Source of the DNA: Halomonas sp. S3-1-1
GTDB lineage: Bacteria; Pseudomonadota; Gammaproteobacteria; Pseudomonadales; Halomonadaceae
NCBI RefSeq assembly: GCF_023757625.1
Contig: NZ_JALGBZ010000002.1
Location: 682,001-746,000, forward strand
Direction of reading: 5' to 3'
DNA length: 64,000 bases
The notes beneath the pieces were generated by a model, which saw only the letters and a program-made list of their open reading frames with translations, was not told the origin of the DNA and ran no database searches. Of the stretch, positions 53,218 through 62,428 are shown piece after piece. The translations under genes were made by a program, and so were the position numbers. The first letter of the stretch is position 1. Each line of letters starts with the position of its first letter.

Positions 53218-53724
53218 GCTATTCACATCGACCTCGATATGTTGCGGTCGTTGAAGCATATTAAGCAGCACGATCGCGCGCTCCTCGCCTTTGGCTTGCT
53301 CGAATACCGCTTCCAGGTTTTTGAACGGGCCGTCGCTGATGGTGACCTTTTCGCCGGCGCTGAAGTAGGTATGGCTGCCGTGTTGACGGTGCGGTTGGGC
53401 GTAGAGGCCTTGAACCAGGGCGTCCGGTACCGACACCGGCGTGTTGCCGAAGGTCAGTAGCCGCAGCACGCCCCGGGTGGATCGAATGGGTCGCCAGTTG
53501 CTGGCGATGTGATCCAGCTGTATGAACAGATAATAAGGAAACAGCGGCTCGGTAACGGTGACAAGCTTGCCCTGACGTTTGCGTTTGACGTCCAGCACGG
53601 GGTGAAATACGTCAAAGCCCTGGTTAGCCAAGTGCTCGGCGGCGCGAAATGACTCGCCGCCCTTGCACTGAATGACGTACCAGTAAGCGTGCGCTGACTC
53701 TGGGCTTGTGCCCACCACGGTCAT
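53200..53724 (-). CDS. rfaH: transcription antitermination factor RfaH
   Basis: 174 residues. An NGN domain (about 1-110) begins WYVIQCKGGESFRAAEHLANQGFDVFHP and has LFPYYLFIQLD, and a KOW-type C-terminal domain (about 118-172) has GEKVTISDGPFKNLEAVFEQA. The NGN sequence and length fit RfaH rather than NusG. RfaH binds RNA polymerase at ops sites and suppresses Rho and pausing over long operons; an exact ops core lies at 1544-1555. The ATG overlaps the end of the oxoamine synthase gene by 4 bases, so it is the last gene of the minus-strand lipid operon, which is unusual for rfaH. Confidence 0.9.
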   Translation of the reverse strand: MTVVGTSPESAHAYWYVIQCKGGESFRAAEHLANQGFDVFHPVLDVKRKRQGKLVTVTEPLFPYYLFIQLDHIASNWRPIRSTRGVLRLLTFGNTPVSVPDALVQGLYAQPHRQHGSHTYFSAGEKVTISDGPFKNLEAVFEQAKGEERAIVLLNMLQRPQHIEVDVNSLEKSN

Positions 53725-55055
53725 GAGCCCTCGTCGAGCAGCGCGGCCAGGGCGTCGAGCGTTTGATCGATCTGCGCGTGGGTATGCTCGCAGGAGAGGA
53801 AAAAACGCATCCGCGCGCTCTTTTCCGGCACCGCCGGGTAGAGGATCGGTTGTACGTTGATTCCCTGCTCGAAAAGCCGGTGGGAGAGCATCGCTGCCTT
53901 GGGGGAACTTCCCACGATGATCGGTACCACCGCCGAGCCAACGCTGTGTCCGGTATCCATACCCAGCGATCGAGCTCGGGTTAGCAGATAAGAAGCGTTT
54001 TCCTGAAGTCGGGTTACCCGCTCGGGTTCTTGTTTCATCAGCGCCAGCACTTTAAGCGAGGGAGCGGCGACCTGGGCGGGCATGCCCACGCTGTACAGAA
54101 ACCCCGGCGCGAAGTAGCGCAGCATTTCCACCAGTGCCTTGCTACCGGCGATATAGCCGCCGCAGCCCGAGAGCGTTTTGCTCATGGTGCCCATCCAGAT
54201 ATCGACCTCTGTCGGGTCGATCGCGAAGTGCTCGCGAAGCCCCAGGCCGGTTTTTCCCATCACGCCAAACGAGTGCGCCTCGTCTACCATCAGCCACACC
54301 TGGTGGCGCTTTTTGAGCTCGATGAAGCGCGGAAGGTCGGGGATATCGCCGTCCATGCTGTAGAGGCCTTCGATCACCACGACCACCCGCTCGAACTGAC
54401 CACGATGGCGCTCCAAAAGCGCGTCGAGCGCCGCCGGGTCGTTATGGCTAAACCACATGCGTTTGGCGCCTGAGAGCTGGGCACCCACCAGCGAGCTGTT
54501 GTGGATGTACTCGTCGTGGAGCACCAGGTCCTTCGGACCCAGCAGATAGCCAAGCGTTGACACGTTGGTCGCATGGCCGCTGACGAACGCTACCGCGTCT
54601 TCGACCCCGTAGGTCTCGGCAATAGCTTTTTCGAGCTCGCCGTGAAGAGGGCGCTCACCAGAGACCACGCGACTGGCCGATACCGAAGTACCATAGTGGG
54701 CGGCCGCATCAGCGGCGGCTTTGACCACGCGCGCATCGCCGGAATAGCCCAGGTAGTTGTAGCTGGCAAAATTGATGCACTCGCGGCCATCAATGACGCT
54801 GGTCGCGCCGGCCAGGCCTTCGTGAACCTTGAAAAACGGATCCACCAGGCCGAGCTGCCGGGCGGCGTCGCGCATCATGGTCAGCTGCTGCGCGCCGGGA
54901 TGCTCTTCGAAACGGGTGAAACGCTCGGGAATGTGTTGGGCACCTGCACCCCCCGCCCTTTCTGTCGCCGGCGCTGGGCGCTGAGTGCGGGCGCTGGGGC
55001 GCGTGCGTGCCTTTTCCAAAAGCTGTCGTTTCAAATCTGAACGCTTGGCGGTCAT
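53721..55055 (-). CDS. alpha-oxoamine synthase (AONS/KBL/SPT-like, RkpG-like)
   Basis: 444 residues. A PLP enzyme of the family that condenses an acyl thioester with an amino acid, releasing CO2, to an alpha-amino ketone. After a Pro/Arg-rich N-terminal stretch of about 45 residues come FASYNYLGYSGD (near 96-107), SGHATN (159-164), DEAHSFGVMGKTG (258-270) and the PLP lysine Lys293 in TMSKTLSGCGGY. The gene is not beside bio genes; it is translationally coupled to a polyketide synthase (4-base overlap) and to rfaH. The PKS lacks a thioesterase, so this enzyme may take its acyl chain directly from the PKS carrier protein, like rhizobial RkpG next to RkpA or fungal Fum8-type enzymes. Confidence 0.9.
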   Translation of the reverse strand: MTAKRSDLKRQLLEKARTRPSARTQRPAPATERAGGAGAQHIPERFTRFEEHPGAQQLTMMRDAARQLGLVDPFFKVHEGLAGATSVIDGRECINFASYNYLGYSGDARVVKAAADAAAHYGTSVSASRVVSGERPLHGELEKAIAETYGVEDAVAFVSGHATNVSTLGYLLGPKDLVLHDEYIHNSSLVGAQLSGAKRMWFSHNDPAALDALLERHRGQFERVVVVIEGLYSMDGDIPDLPRFIELKKRHQVWLMVDEAHSFGVMGKTGLGLREHFAIDPTEVDIWMGTMSKTLSGCGGYIAGSKALVEMLRYFAPGFLYSVGMPAQVAAPSLKVLALMKQEPERVTRLQENASYLLTRARSLGMDTGHSVGSAVVPIIVGSSPKAAMLSHRLFEQGINVQPILYPAVPEKSARMRFFLSCEHTHAQIDQTLDALAALLDEGS

Positions 55056-58000
55056 GGTGTCTCGCTGGCGGAAGTGGAAGCCGAAGCCTGATCGAGCTCG
55101 CTCGCTCCGTGACGAGCGGCCAGAGAGGCTAGCGCATCCTGGGGCGACTCTTCAACGTCCTCGTCCTGGCTGAGCTTTTTGATCAGCACATCAGCGAGTT
55201 TCGAAAGCGTCGAGGCTTCGCTGAGCACCATGACCGGCACCTGAACGCCCAAACGGTTTTCAATGGCGGTCATCAGCTCCACGCCCATCAACGAATCGAA
55301 GCCCATGTCGTATACCGAACGGTTGACGTCGATCTTCTCTTCGTCGATCAGCAGGATGCTGGCAAGCTCGGCGCGCAGGAGTTCGGTCACCGTTTGCTGA
55401 AGCTCTTCCGGTGAGAGCTCGGCGAGAAGCGCGCTGATGTCATCGTCGCCCTCAACACTGTGGTCATCGTCACTTTGGCGCGCCAGTTCGTCGAAGCGCG
55501 GCGCCGCCGCAGTGGGCAAAAAGCGTGCAAGCGCTCCCCATTCGAGCTCGAGAACGCCTAGGCTGGGGCCCGGGTTGACCAGCATCTGCTCGAGCACCTT
55601 CAGCGCGTCGTCGGAGCGCAGCGCCGAGCCGCCCAAGCGCTCCTGAAGCGCATCACGGGTACGGGTGTTGCGCGCCAAAAAGCCGACGTCTTCGATTGCG
55701 CCCCAGCGAACGCACGTCGCTGGTCGGCCACTTTGGCGGCGCTGCTCGGCGAACGCTTCGAGCCAGTGGTTGGCGGCCACGTAGTTGGCCTGACCGGGGT
55801 TGCCGAACAGCGTGGTGGCCGACGAGTAGAGCACGAAGAAGTCGAGCGGCATTTCGCGGGTCAGCGCGTCCAAATGGCGGGCGCCGTCGATTTTTGGCGC
55901 CAGCACTTTCTGGATACGATCAAAGTCGAGATTACGAATCAAACCGTCGTCGATCACCGTGGCGGCGTGAATGATCCCCTTGAGCGGGCCGAGCTCGATT
56001 GCTGCGCGCTCGATGACCGCTTCGAGGGCGGCGCGATCGGTGATGTCGCAGGCAGCGGCCAGTACCTTGACGCCTTGCGTTTCGAACGCCTCGACAGCCG
56101 CCTTAGCCTCGTCGGAAGCGGCGCCGCTACGACCAAGCAGGACGAGCTGCCGTGCGCCCTTGCTCACCAGCCACTGGGCGGTCTTGAGGCCGAAGCCGCC
56201 AAGCCCACCGGTGACCAGATAACTGGCATCACTGGAAAGCGTGAGCGTCTCGCTGCCAAGCGCGTCTGCGTTCGGCGCCGCGATAGGGGCGTCGTAGGTG
56301 ACCACTACCTTGCCGATCTGGCGCGCCTGCTGCATATAGCGGAAGGCATCGATTACCTGACTGTGGCTGAACGCGGTAAAGGGCAACGGGCTCAGCGTGC
56401 CATCGTTGAACAGCGCCATCATCTCGCCGAACAGTCGCTGGGTCAGCGCCGGTTGAACCTTCATGAGCTGGTCGGAATCGATGCCGAAGTAGCTCAGGTT
56501 GTTGCGAAACGGGCGCAGCCCAATATGGGTGTTCTCGTAGAAGTCGCGTTTGCCGAGCTCGAGAAAACGTCCGAAGGGGCGCAGCGCGCGAAGATTCTGA
56601 TTGATGGCCTCGCCAGCCAGCGAATTCAGCACGACATCCACGCCTTCGCCTTGGGTATCGTTAAGGATCTCTTCGGCGAAGGTGAGGGAGCGCGAATCGT
56701 ACAAATGCTCGACGTTCATCAAGCGTAAAAAGTCGCGCTTCTCTTCGGAGCCGACGGTGGCGTAAATCTGTGCACCCATCCACTGCGCGATTTGCAGAGC
56801 GGCGATCCCCACGCCGCCGGCGGCTCCGTGAATCAGCACTTTCTCGCCGGGCTCGAGCCGCGCTAGGTGTTTGAGCGCGTAATACACGGTGAAGAAGGTG
56901 GTGGGGATCGTCGCCGCCGCGGCGAAGCCAACGCCCTCGGGCAGCGGCGCAACGGCGTGCTGGCTTGCGATCAGCTTATCGCTGAAGCTGGCGGGGCCAA
57001 AGCCGACCACCGCTTGGCCAGGGACCAGGTGCGTGACGCGTTCGCCCACTGCCACTACCTCGCCGGAGAACTCCAACCCCAGCGTGGGTCCGGCGAAGCC
57101 GTTCTCGATCGCTTCATCGGATAAAAGCCCCAGCGTGTACATGACGTCGCGGAAGTTGAGGCCGGTCGCTTTGACGCGCACCTCGACTTCGTCCGGGCCT
57201 GGCTGGGGAAGCGTGCGAGGGCGCCACTGAAGTTGGCGCAGTTGGCCCGGCAGGGCGAAGCCCAGCGTCATCGCCTGGCGCGGTGCGCTTTCAGCGTGGG
57301 CTTTGGGGTGAGGTGCGGCGAGCGTGCGCAGGCGCGTGGCCAAGCGCGCGCCATTTTCACGTAGTACCAGCTCGTTTTCGCTGTCAGGTGTCATGAGCGA
57401 TTCAACGAGCGTGGCCAATGCCGCTTTGCTGACAGGGCTTGGCAGGTCTACCAGAGTGACGCCGTGACCCACCGCCTCGTTAGCCAGTGATCGGCCGAAG
57501 CCCCAAAGCGCTGCGTCAAACGAGCCCTCATCACCCAGCGTGTCGAATCCGTGGCTTATCAGCCAGAGCGTCGGTGGGTAGCCTTGGCTTTCCAGGCCGC
57601 TGGCCTCGAGCGCGAGCGACCACTGCTGTGCGCGAGTACAGCGCGCCGCTTGAGCCGCGGTGTTTGAGGCGCCGAGCCCGCGTAGATCGATAACGTTGAT
57701 CGGAGTGGGTGCCTCGGTGACGCCAGCCCGCTCACTTGATAGCGCACTGTGCAACAAGCTTTCGAGCAGTTGATCCGGGGCCTGATCGCTTTGCCTATGC
57801 CATGCGGTGCCCACCATCGACAGCGCCTCGTGTAGGCGTGTACCGAGCGCTTGGGTCTCACTATCGCTGACGATGAAGTGGCGAGCACTACGTGGCGGCG
57901 CGGCTTCAGGCGATGTGCTCGCGACGCGTGCGTGTAGAAGGTAGGCGCCGCCCTCGGCTTCTTCCAGCGCGATCGACGGCGATACCTCAAAACCTTGCTC

Positions 58001-61000
58001 GGCAAGCCAGCCACTCAACTGCTCAGGCTCCACCGGCGAGGCATTGAGCCCCGGCGTTGCAAGCACATCGTCAAGCCAGCGGCTGGGGCTAACGCCGACC
58101 AGCAGCAGCTGAGCGCCGGGTGCCAGGCGTGCGGATAGCGTATCGATCAGTGCGCGGGTGCGTTCGGCGCTAGTGACATCGACGCTGACGAAGGCGAACT
58201 GTGCCCTTTGCGCCGGGGTAGCGGGCGCGGGCGCTTCGCCCTGTGCGTCGACATCGATCAGCGCAAAGCGCTCCTGAAGCTGCAGGGCGCGGTGTTTGGC
58301 GCTGTCCGTCGTGGTGAGCGCGCGGTAGTGATAGCGATCATTTGCGTGCGGTTGCTGTGCCAGCGCTTCGAGCAGGCGCTGCCCCAGTGCCGGCGCGCAG
58401 GGGCCGGCTTCGAGCAGCGTCAGGCGCTGGCCTTCCGGCAGCTGGCTCAGCGCATCCTCGAGCAGCGTCTCGACGCTGCCTGCCAGCGTATTCCAGCCGC
58501 TTTCGCTAATCAGCACGCGGTTGAGATCCATCAACTGTTCGGCGGTGATATCGAGCGCCGCTGCGCTCTGCTGGTCGCTGGCAAGCGCTTCGCGATGCAG
58601 CCCCAAGCGGCCTACCAGATGAATCGGGGCAAAGTAATCGGGGTAGTCCTGCACCAGCAACTGCCAGATAGCCTCCGGCGCGGGGCTCTCTTCGGAAGGC
58701 ACAGGCTCGGCGAAGGCTTCGCTCAAGCTATCCAGCAGCGGGGCGACTTCGCTTGCGTAGCGCTCGCCGGTGGCATCGCGATAGCGCTGGCCGAGTTCGG
58801 TCAGCGTGATTAGCGCTCGCTCGGGTAGCGGCTGGGCGGCGGCCGTCAACGGCGCTGGAGTCAGCGCAACATCGATATAGCTCAGGTGATGGTGTCGGGC
58901 GCGATTCAAGCGAATCGCCTTGAAGCGCGTTTCGCTTAGCACGGCGATCGCACGACCTTGCGCGTCGAAGAGTTCGAAATCCGCAGTAAAGGAGTGGGGC
59001 GCTCGCTTTCGCATGACCGCCCGAGCGAGCGCAGGAGCGCCTGCTTCGAGATCGATCTGAATGCGGCCCACGCGAACCGGCACGAAGGCCAGCCCGTCGG
59101 CAAAGCCTTGGTGACGAGCAAGCAGCGGGATGAACATCTGAAAGGCGCTATCCAGAATGCCCGGGTGCAGGTGGAGCGACGCGCGCTGGGCATCCAGTGT
59201 CGCGTCGAGTTCGATCTCTCCAAGCACCATATCGTTCTCGAGCCAGCCGCGCTTGATGGCCTGAAACGCAGGGCCGTAATGTAGCCCGATGGCATTCGCA
59301 AGTGCCAGGTGGGTGTCGAGATCGAAATCCGGATCGCGCTCCGGGCGGGCGGGCGCTTTGCGCTCGAGCATGAAGCCGCGGCTTTCGCGCATGGTGCGTG
59401 CCACCGCGTTGAGTTGCCACTCACCTTCGCCGGTGGTTTCGCGAGAGTGAATGCTGATGTGGCCGCTTTCCGGGTCAAGGTGCGTGCGCGCGGTTCGTCC
59501 GTTGGGGCTGTCCAGCAAAAGCGGGGCGCGAATTTCGAGCTCTTCGATATCAAGCCGCTTTAAATCCTGTTGAGCAGCGCTGGCAGCCAGCGCCAACTCG
59601 ACAAAGCCGGCGCCGGGGAATACCGCGCCTTCACCCACCACGTGGTCGGCAAGCCAGGGCTCGCGCTTGATGTCGAGCTGGCTCTCCCAGGTATTGGCTT
59701 GCTGCGCCATCCGATAACCCAGTAGCGGGTGCTGATAGTAGCGCGATAGCAGCCCTTGGCCATCGCTGGTACCGGGTACCCAGTAGGAGGTGCGCTGCCA
59801 GGCATAGCGAGGCAGTGCGACGCGCTGGCCCTCTACCGGGAAGAACGTGTGCGTATCCAGTACCAGGCCGCTCAAGAGAAGCTCGCTCAAACTCTTCTCG
59901 AGCATCTCATTACCAGGCTTGTGGCGCTCGACCGAGCCCATCACGAGCCCCTCGGCGTCACATTGGCGAAGCGTTTCGTTCAAATAGCGGCGTAGAATGG
60001 GATGCGCGCCGAGTTCAACGAACACATTGAAACCCTGCCCGATCACGCTCGATGCGGCACTCTCGAACAGCACCGGTTCGCGGATATTGAGCCACCAGTA
60101 GTGGGCGTCTAAACGAGTTCCTTCAAACAGCTCACCGGTCACTGTGGAGTAGTACGGAATCGACGTCGCTTGAGGGTTGATATCGCTTAGCGCATCGATG
60201 ACGCCCGCTCTAATACTGTCCATGGCCGGGCTGTGAAAGGCGTAATCCAGCGGCAGTCGTTTAGCGAAGACACCCTGATCGGTGAGCCTTTGCTCGATGG
60301 CGTCAAGCTGCTCAGTATCGCCGGCCAGCGTAATACCTTTCGGGCTATTGATGCCAGCAAGGCTCACGCGGTCGAATTCGGGCTGCTCGAGCCAAGGGGC
60401 GATCTCCTCAGCGCTGATGGCCACGGCGCTCATCTCGCCAAGCCCACGGGTCTTGCCCTGGTAGAAGCTGCGGTAGTAGATGACCTTAACCGCATCTTCC
60501 AGGCTCAAGGCGCCGGCCGCCCAGGCTGCGGCGACTTCGCCTACGCTATGGCCGAACACCGCCGAAGGCGTTATGCCATGGGCCTTGAACCATTCGGTCA
60601 GCGCGACCTGTAGCGCAAAAAGCGCCGGCTGGGCGATTTCCGTGCGCTCCAGGCGGCTTTGGCCTTCGTCGATCTCTGGATTAAGACCGCTGAGCTCATT
60701 GCGCAGCGAAAAGCCGCCTAGCGGCTTGAACAGCGCATCGACCTCGTCGATGGCAGCGCTAAACGTGGCGTTCTCCAGCAAATCCTTGCCCATGCGCTCC
60801 CACTGGCAGCCGTTGCCGTCGAACACGAACACCGGGCCTTTAGCGCTTTCGAGCCGGTCGAGCTTGGCCATTCCCAGTGGGGCGCCTTCGGCCAGCGTTA
60901 GAAGCGTGCGCTCAGCCTCGGCCGCGCTGCTGGCAAAGAACAGTGCGCCTGCACGGTGATGCTCGCGGTGGTGAAAAAGCGTATGGGCAATATCGTAGAA

Positions 61001-62428
61001 GCTGGGTGCGTTAGCATCGCTTTCGCCGTTTTCAGCGTAGCCCTTCAAGTACTCGGCCAGGTAGGCGGCGTTCGCCGTCAGTGCCTCTTCGCTTTTGGCG
61101 CTGATACGAATGGGTAGCCTCGCCTCGTTTGGCGTGGCGGCCCGCGCCGATTTTTCGGGTGCGCTTTGCAGGATGACATGGGCATTGGCGCCGCCAAAGC
61201 CAAAGGAGTTCACACCGATCACCAGCGGGCCTTCAGGCTTCAGTTTCTGAGCCTTCTGTACGACGCTTAGGTTCCACTCGTCGAACTTGATGTTGGGGTT
61301 GAGCTTGCGAATGCCGATGGTAGCGGGCACTTCGCGGTGCTTGAGGCTATACAGCGCCTTGGCCAGGCCGGCCACCCCGGAGGCGGTTTCCAAATGGCCC
61401 AGATTGCTCTTGACCGAGCCGATCAAAAGCGGCGTGCGACGACGTTGGCCCAGCGCCTCCCCGATGGCACGGGTTTCGATGGGGTCACCCACCGAGGTGC
61501 CGGTACCGTGCGCCTCGAGGTAGTCGATGTCGTCCGGGGATATGGCAGCCTGTTCGTAGGCGCGGCGCATCAAAGCGACTTGCGCGCTGGGGTTAGGAAC
61601 GGTAATACCCGATTTATAGCCATCGGTATTCACCGCCGAGCCCGCCACCACGGCCATGATGTCGTCGCCATCGGCCAGGGCTTGGTCGTAATCCTTCAAA
61701 AAGAACAGCCCGGCGCCTTCCGAGCGCACGTAGCCATTACCCGCCTCATCGAACACCTGACAGCGCCCAGTGGGCGAGAGCATGCTCGCTTTGGAGAAGA
61801 TGATGAACCCGTACGGGTGCAGGTGCAGGCTGATGCCTCCGGCCAGCGCCATGCTGGTTTCGCCGCTTCTGATCGCCTGACAGGCCTGGTGAAAGGCCAC
61901 CATGGAGGAGGAGCAAGCGGTATCCAACGACATGCTTGGACCGTGGAAGTCGAACACGTAGGAGAGCCGGTTCGAGGCGATACTCGACGTATTGCCGGTC
62001 GCGGTGGAGGCATCGATGGCCGCCATGTCGTCCGCCATGCGGTATGAGTAGTCAAGACTTGCCACGCCCAGAAACACGCCGCAGTCGCTGCCGCGAAGCG
62101 TCGAGGCTTTGATGCCAGCGCTTTCGATGGCCTCCCAGGCAAGTTCGAGCAGCATGCGCTGCTGCGGATCCATATTGGCCGCCTCGCGCGGGGAGATGCC
62201 GAAAAAGTCCGCATCAAAACCGCTGATATCGCCAAGGCTTCCCGCCGCGAAGCTCACGCTGGTACCGGGGTGGCGTTTATCCGGGTGCCAGTAAGTCTCC
62301 TGACTCCAGCGGTCGGGTGCCACGCGTGTTACCAGATCTTTTTCGGCCTGTAGATTTTGCCAGAACGTTTCAGGGGTGGTGCCGGGGAAACGATGGGCGG
62401 CGCCAATGATGGCAACGCGTTTAGTCAT
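55052..62428 (-). CDS. type I reducing polyketide synthase, RkpA-like
   Basis: 2458 residues from the ATG at 62428 (AGGAG just upstream; overlaps the previous TGA). Domains: KS (1-430) with Cys172 in DTACSSS, His307 in EAHGTG and His345 in SNLGHLE; AT (about 530-830) with Ser628 in GHSVGE and a YAFH specificity motif at 729-732; DH (about 895-1170) with His929 in DHVVGEGAVFP; a degenerate methyltransferase-like stretch (about 1350-1560); ER (about 1720-2020; LIHGAAGGVGIAA); KR (about 2045-2230; YLVTGGLGGFGL, YSSATTLFGNPGQ); one ACP near the end (GFDSLMG, Ser about 2379). No thioesterase. A complete reductive set on one module suggests iterative synthesis of a saturated fatty-acyl-like chain. 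Confidence 0.93.
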   Translation of the reverse strand: MTKRVAIIGAAHRFPGTTPETFWQNLQAEKDLVTRVAPDRWSQETYWHPDKRHPGTSVSFAAGSLGDISGFDADFFGISPREAANMDPQQRMLLELAWEAIESAGIKASTLRGSDCGVFLGVASLDYSYRMADDMAAIDASTATGNTSSIASNRLSYVFDFHGPSMSLDTACSSSMVAFHQACQAIRSGETSMALAGGISLHLHPYGFIIFSKASMLSPTGRCQVFDEAGNGYVRSEGAGLFFLKDYDQALADGDDIMAVVAGSAVNTDGYKSGITVPNPSAQVALMRRAYEQAAISPDDIDYLEAHGTGTSVGDPIETRAIGEALGQRRRTPLLIGSVKSNLGHLETASGVAGLAKALYSLKHREVPATIGIRKLNPNIKFDEWNLSVVQKAQKLKPEGPLVIGVNSFGFGGANAHVILQSAPEKSARAATPNEARLPIRISAKSEEALTANAAYLAEYLKGYAENGESDANAPSFYDIAHTLFHHREHHRAGALFFASSAAEAERTLLTLAEGAPLGMAKLDRLESAKGPVFVFDGNGCQWERMGKDLLENATFSAAIDEVDALFKPLGGFSLRNELSGLNPEIDEGQSRLERTEIAQPALFALQVALTEWFKAHGITPSAVFGHSVGEVAAAWAAGALSLEDAVKVIYYRSFYQGKTRGLGEMSAVAISAEEIAPWLEQPEFDRVSLAGINSPKGITLAGDTEQLDAIEQRLTDQGVFAKRLPLDYAFHSPAMDSIRAGVIDALSDINPQATSIPYYSTVTGELFEGTRLDAHYWWLNIREPVLFESAASSVIGQGFNVFVELGAHPILRRYLNETLRQCDAEGLVMGSVERHKPGNEMLEKSLSELLLSGLVLDTHTFFPVEGQRVALPRYAWQRTSYWVPGTSDGQGLLSRYYQHPLLGYRMAQQANTWESQLDIKREPWLADHVVGEGAVFPGAGFVELALAASAAQQDLKRLDIEELEIRAPLLLDSPNGRTARTHLDPESGHISIHSRETTGEGEWQLNAVARTMRESRGFMLERKAPARPERDPDFDLDTHLALANAIGLHYGPAFQAIKRGWLENDMVLGEIELDATLDAQRASLHLHPGILDSAFQMFIPLLARHQGFADGLAFVPVRVGRIQIDLEAGAPALARAVMRKRAPHSFTADFELFDAQGRAIAVLSETRFKAIRLNRARHHHLSYIDVALTPAPLTAAAQPLPERALITLTELGQRYRDATGERYASEVAPLLDSLSEAFAEPVPSEESPAPEAIWQLLVQDYPDYFAPIHLVGRLGLHREALASDQQSAAALDITAEQLMDLNRVLISESGWNTLAGSVETLLEDALSQLPEGQRLTLLEAGPCAPALGQRLLEALAQQPHANDRYHYRALTTTDSAKHRALQLQERFALIDVDAQGEAPAPATPAQRAQFAFVSVDVTSAERTRALIDTLSARLAPGAQLLLVGVSPSRWLDDVLATPGLNASPVEPEQLSGWLAEQGFEVSPSIALEEAEGGAYLLHARVASTSPEAAPPRSARHFIVSDSETQALGTRLHEALSMVGTAWHRQSDQAPDQLLESLLHSALSSERAGVTEAPTPINVIDLRGLGASNTAAQAARCTRAQQWSLALEASGLESQGYPPTLWLISHGFDTLGDEGSFDAALWGFGRSLANEAVGHGVTLVDLPSPVSKAALATLVESLMTPDSENELVLRENGARLATRLRTLAAPHPKAHAESAPRQAMTLGFALPGQLRQLQWRPRTLPQPGPDEVEVRVKATGLNFRDVMYTLGLLSDEAIENGFAGPTLGLEFSGEVVAVGERVTHLVPGQAVVGFGPASFSDKLIASQHAVAPLPEGVGFAAAATIPTTFFTVYYALKHLARLEPGEKVLIHGAAGGVGIAALQIAQWMGAQIYATVGSEEKRDFLRLMNVEHLYDSRSLTFAEEILNDTQGEGVDVVLNSLAGEAINQNLRALRPFGRFLELGKRDFYENTHIGLRPFRNNLSYFGIDSDQLMKVQPALTQRLFGEMMALFNDGTLSPLPFTAFSHSQVIDAFRYMQQARQIGKVVVTYDAPIAAPNADALGSETLTLSSDASYLVTGGLGGFGLKTAQWLVSKGARQLVLLGRSGAASDEAKAAVEAFETQGVKVLAAACDITDRAALEAVIERAAIELGPLKGIIHAATVIDDGLIRNLDFDRIQKVLAPKIDGARHLDALTREMPLDFFVLYSSATTLFGNPGQANYVAANHWLEAFAEQRRQSGRPATCVRWGAIEDVGFLARNTRTRDALQERLGGSALRSDDALKVLEQMLVNPGPSLGVLELEWGALARFLPTAAAPRFDELARQSDDDHSVEGDDDISALLAELSPEELQQTVTELLRAELASILLIDEEKIDVNRSVYDMGFDSLMGVELMTAIENRLGVQVPVMVLSEASTLSKLADVLIKKLSQDEDVEESPQDALASLAARHGASELDQASASTSASETP

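Noticed and set aside
54587..54596. ops-like GCGGTAGCGT on the minus strand inside the oxoamine synthase gene
   Set aside because: It is in the middle of a conserved coding stretch (DAVAF) rather than a leader, and lacks the first G of the core context; most likely chance.
55733..56728. 331-codon plus-strand open frame opposite the PKS
   Set aside because: The minus-strand frame has clear ER and KR motifs through this region; the plus-strand frame is an antisense shadow in GC-rich DNA.
55052..62428. PUFA-synthase or PKS-NRPS interpretation of the large minus-strand gene
   Set aside because: There is a single ACP, no tandem ACP array, and no condensation or adenylation motifs; the order KS-AT-DH-ER-KR-ACP is a simple reducing PKS.
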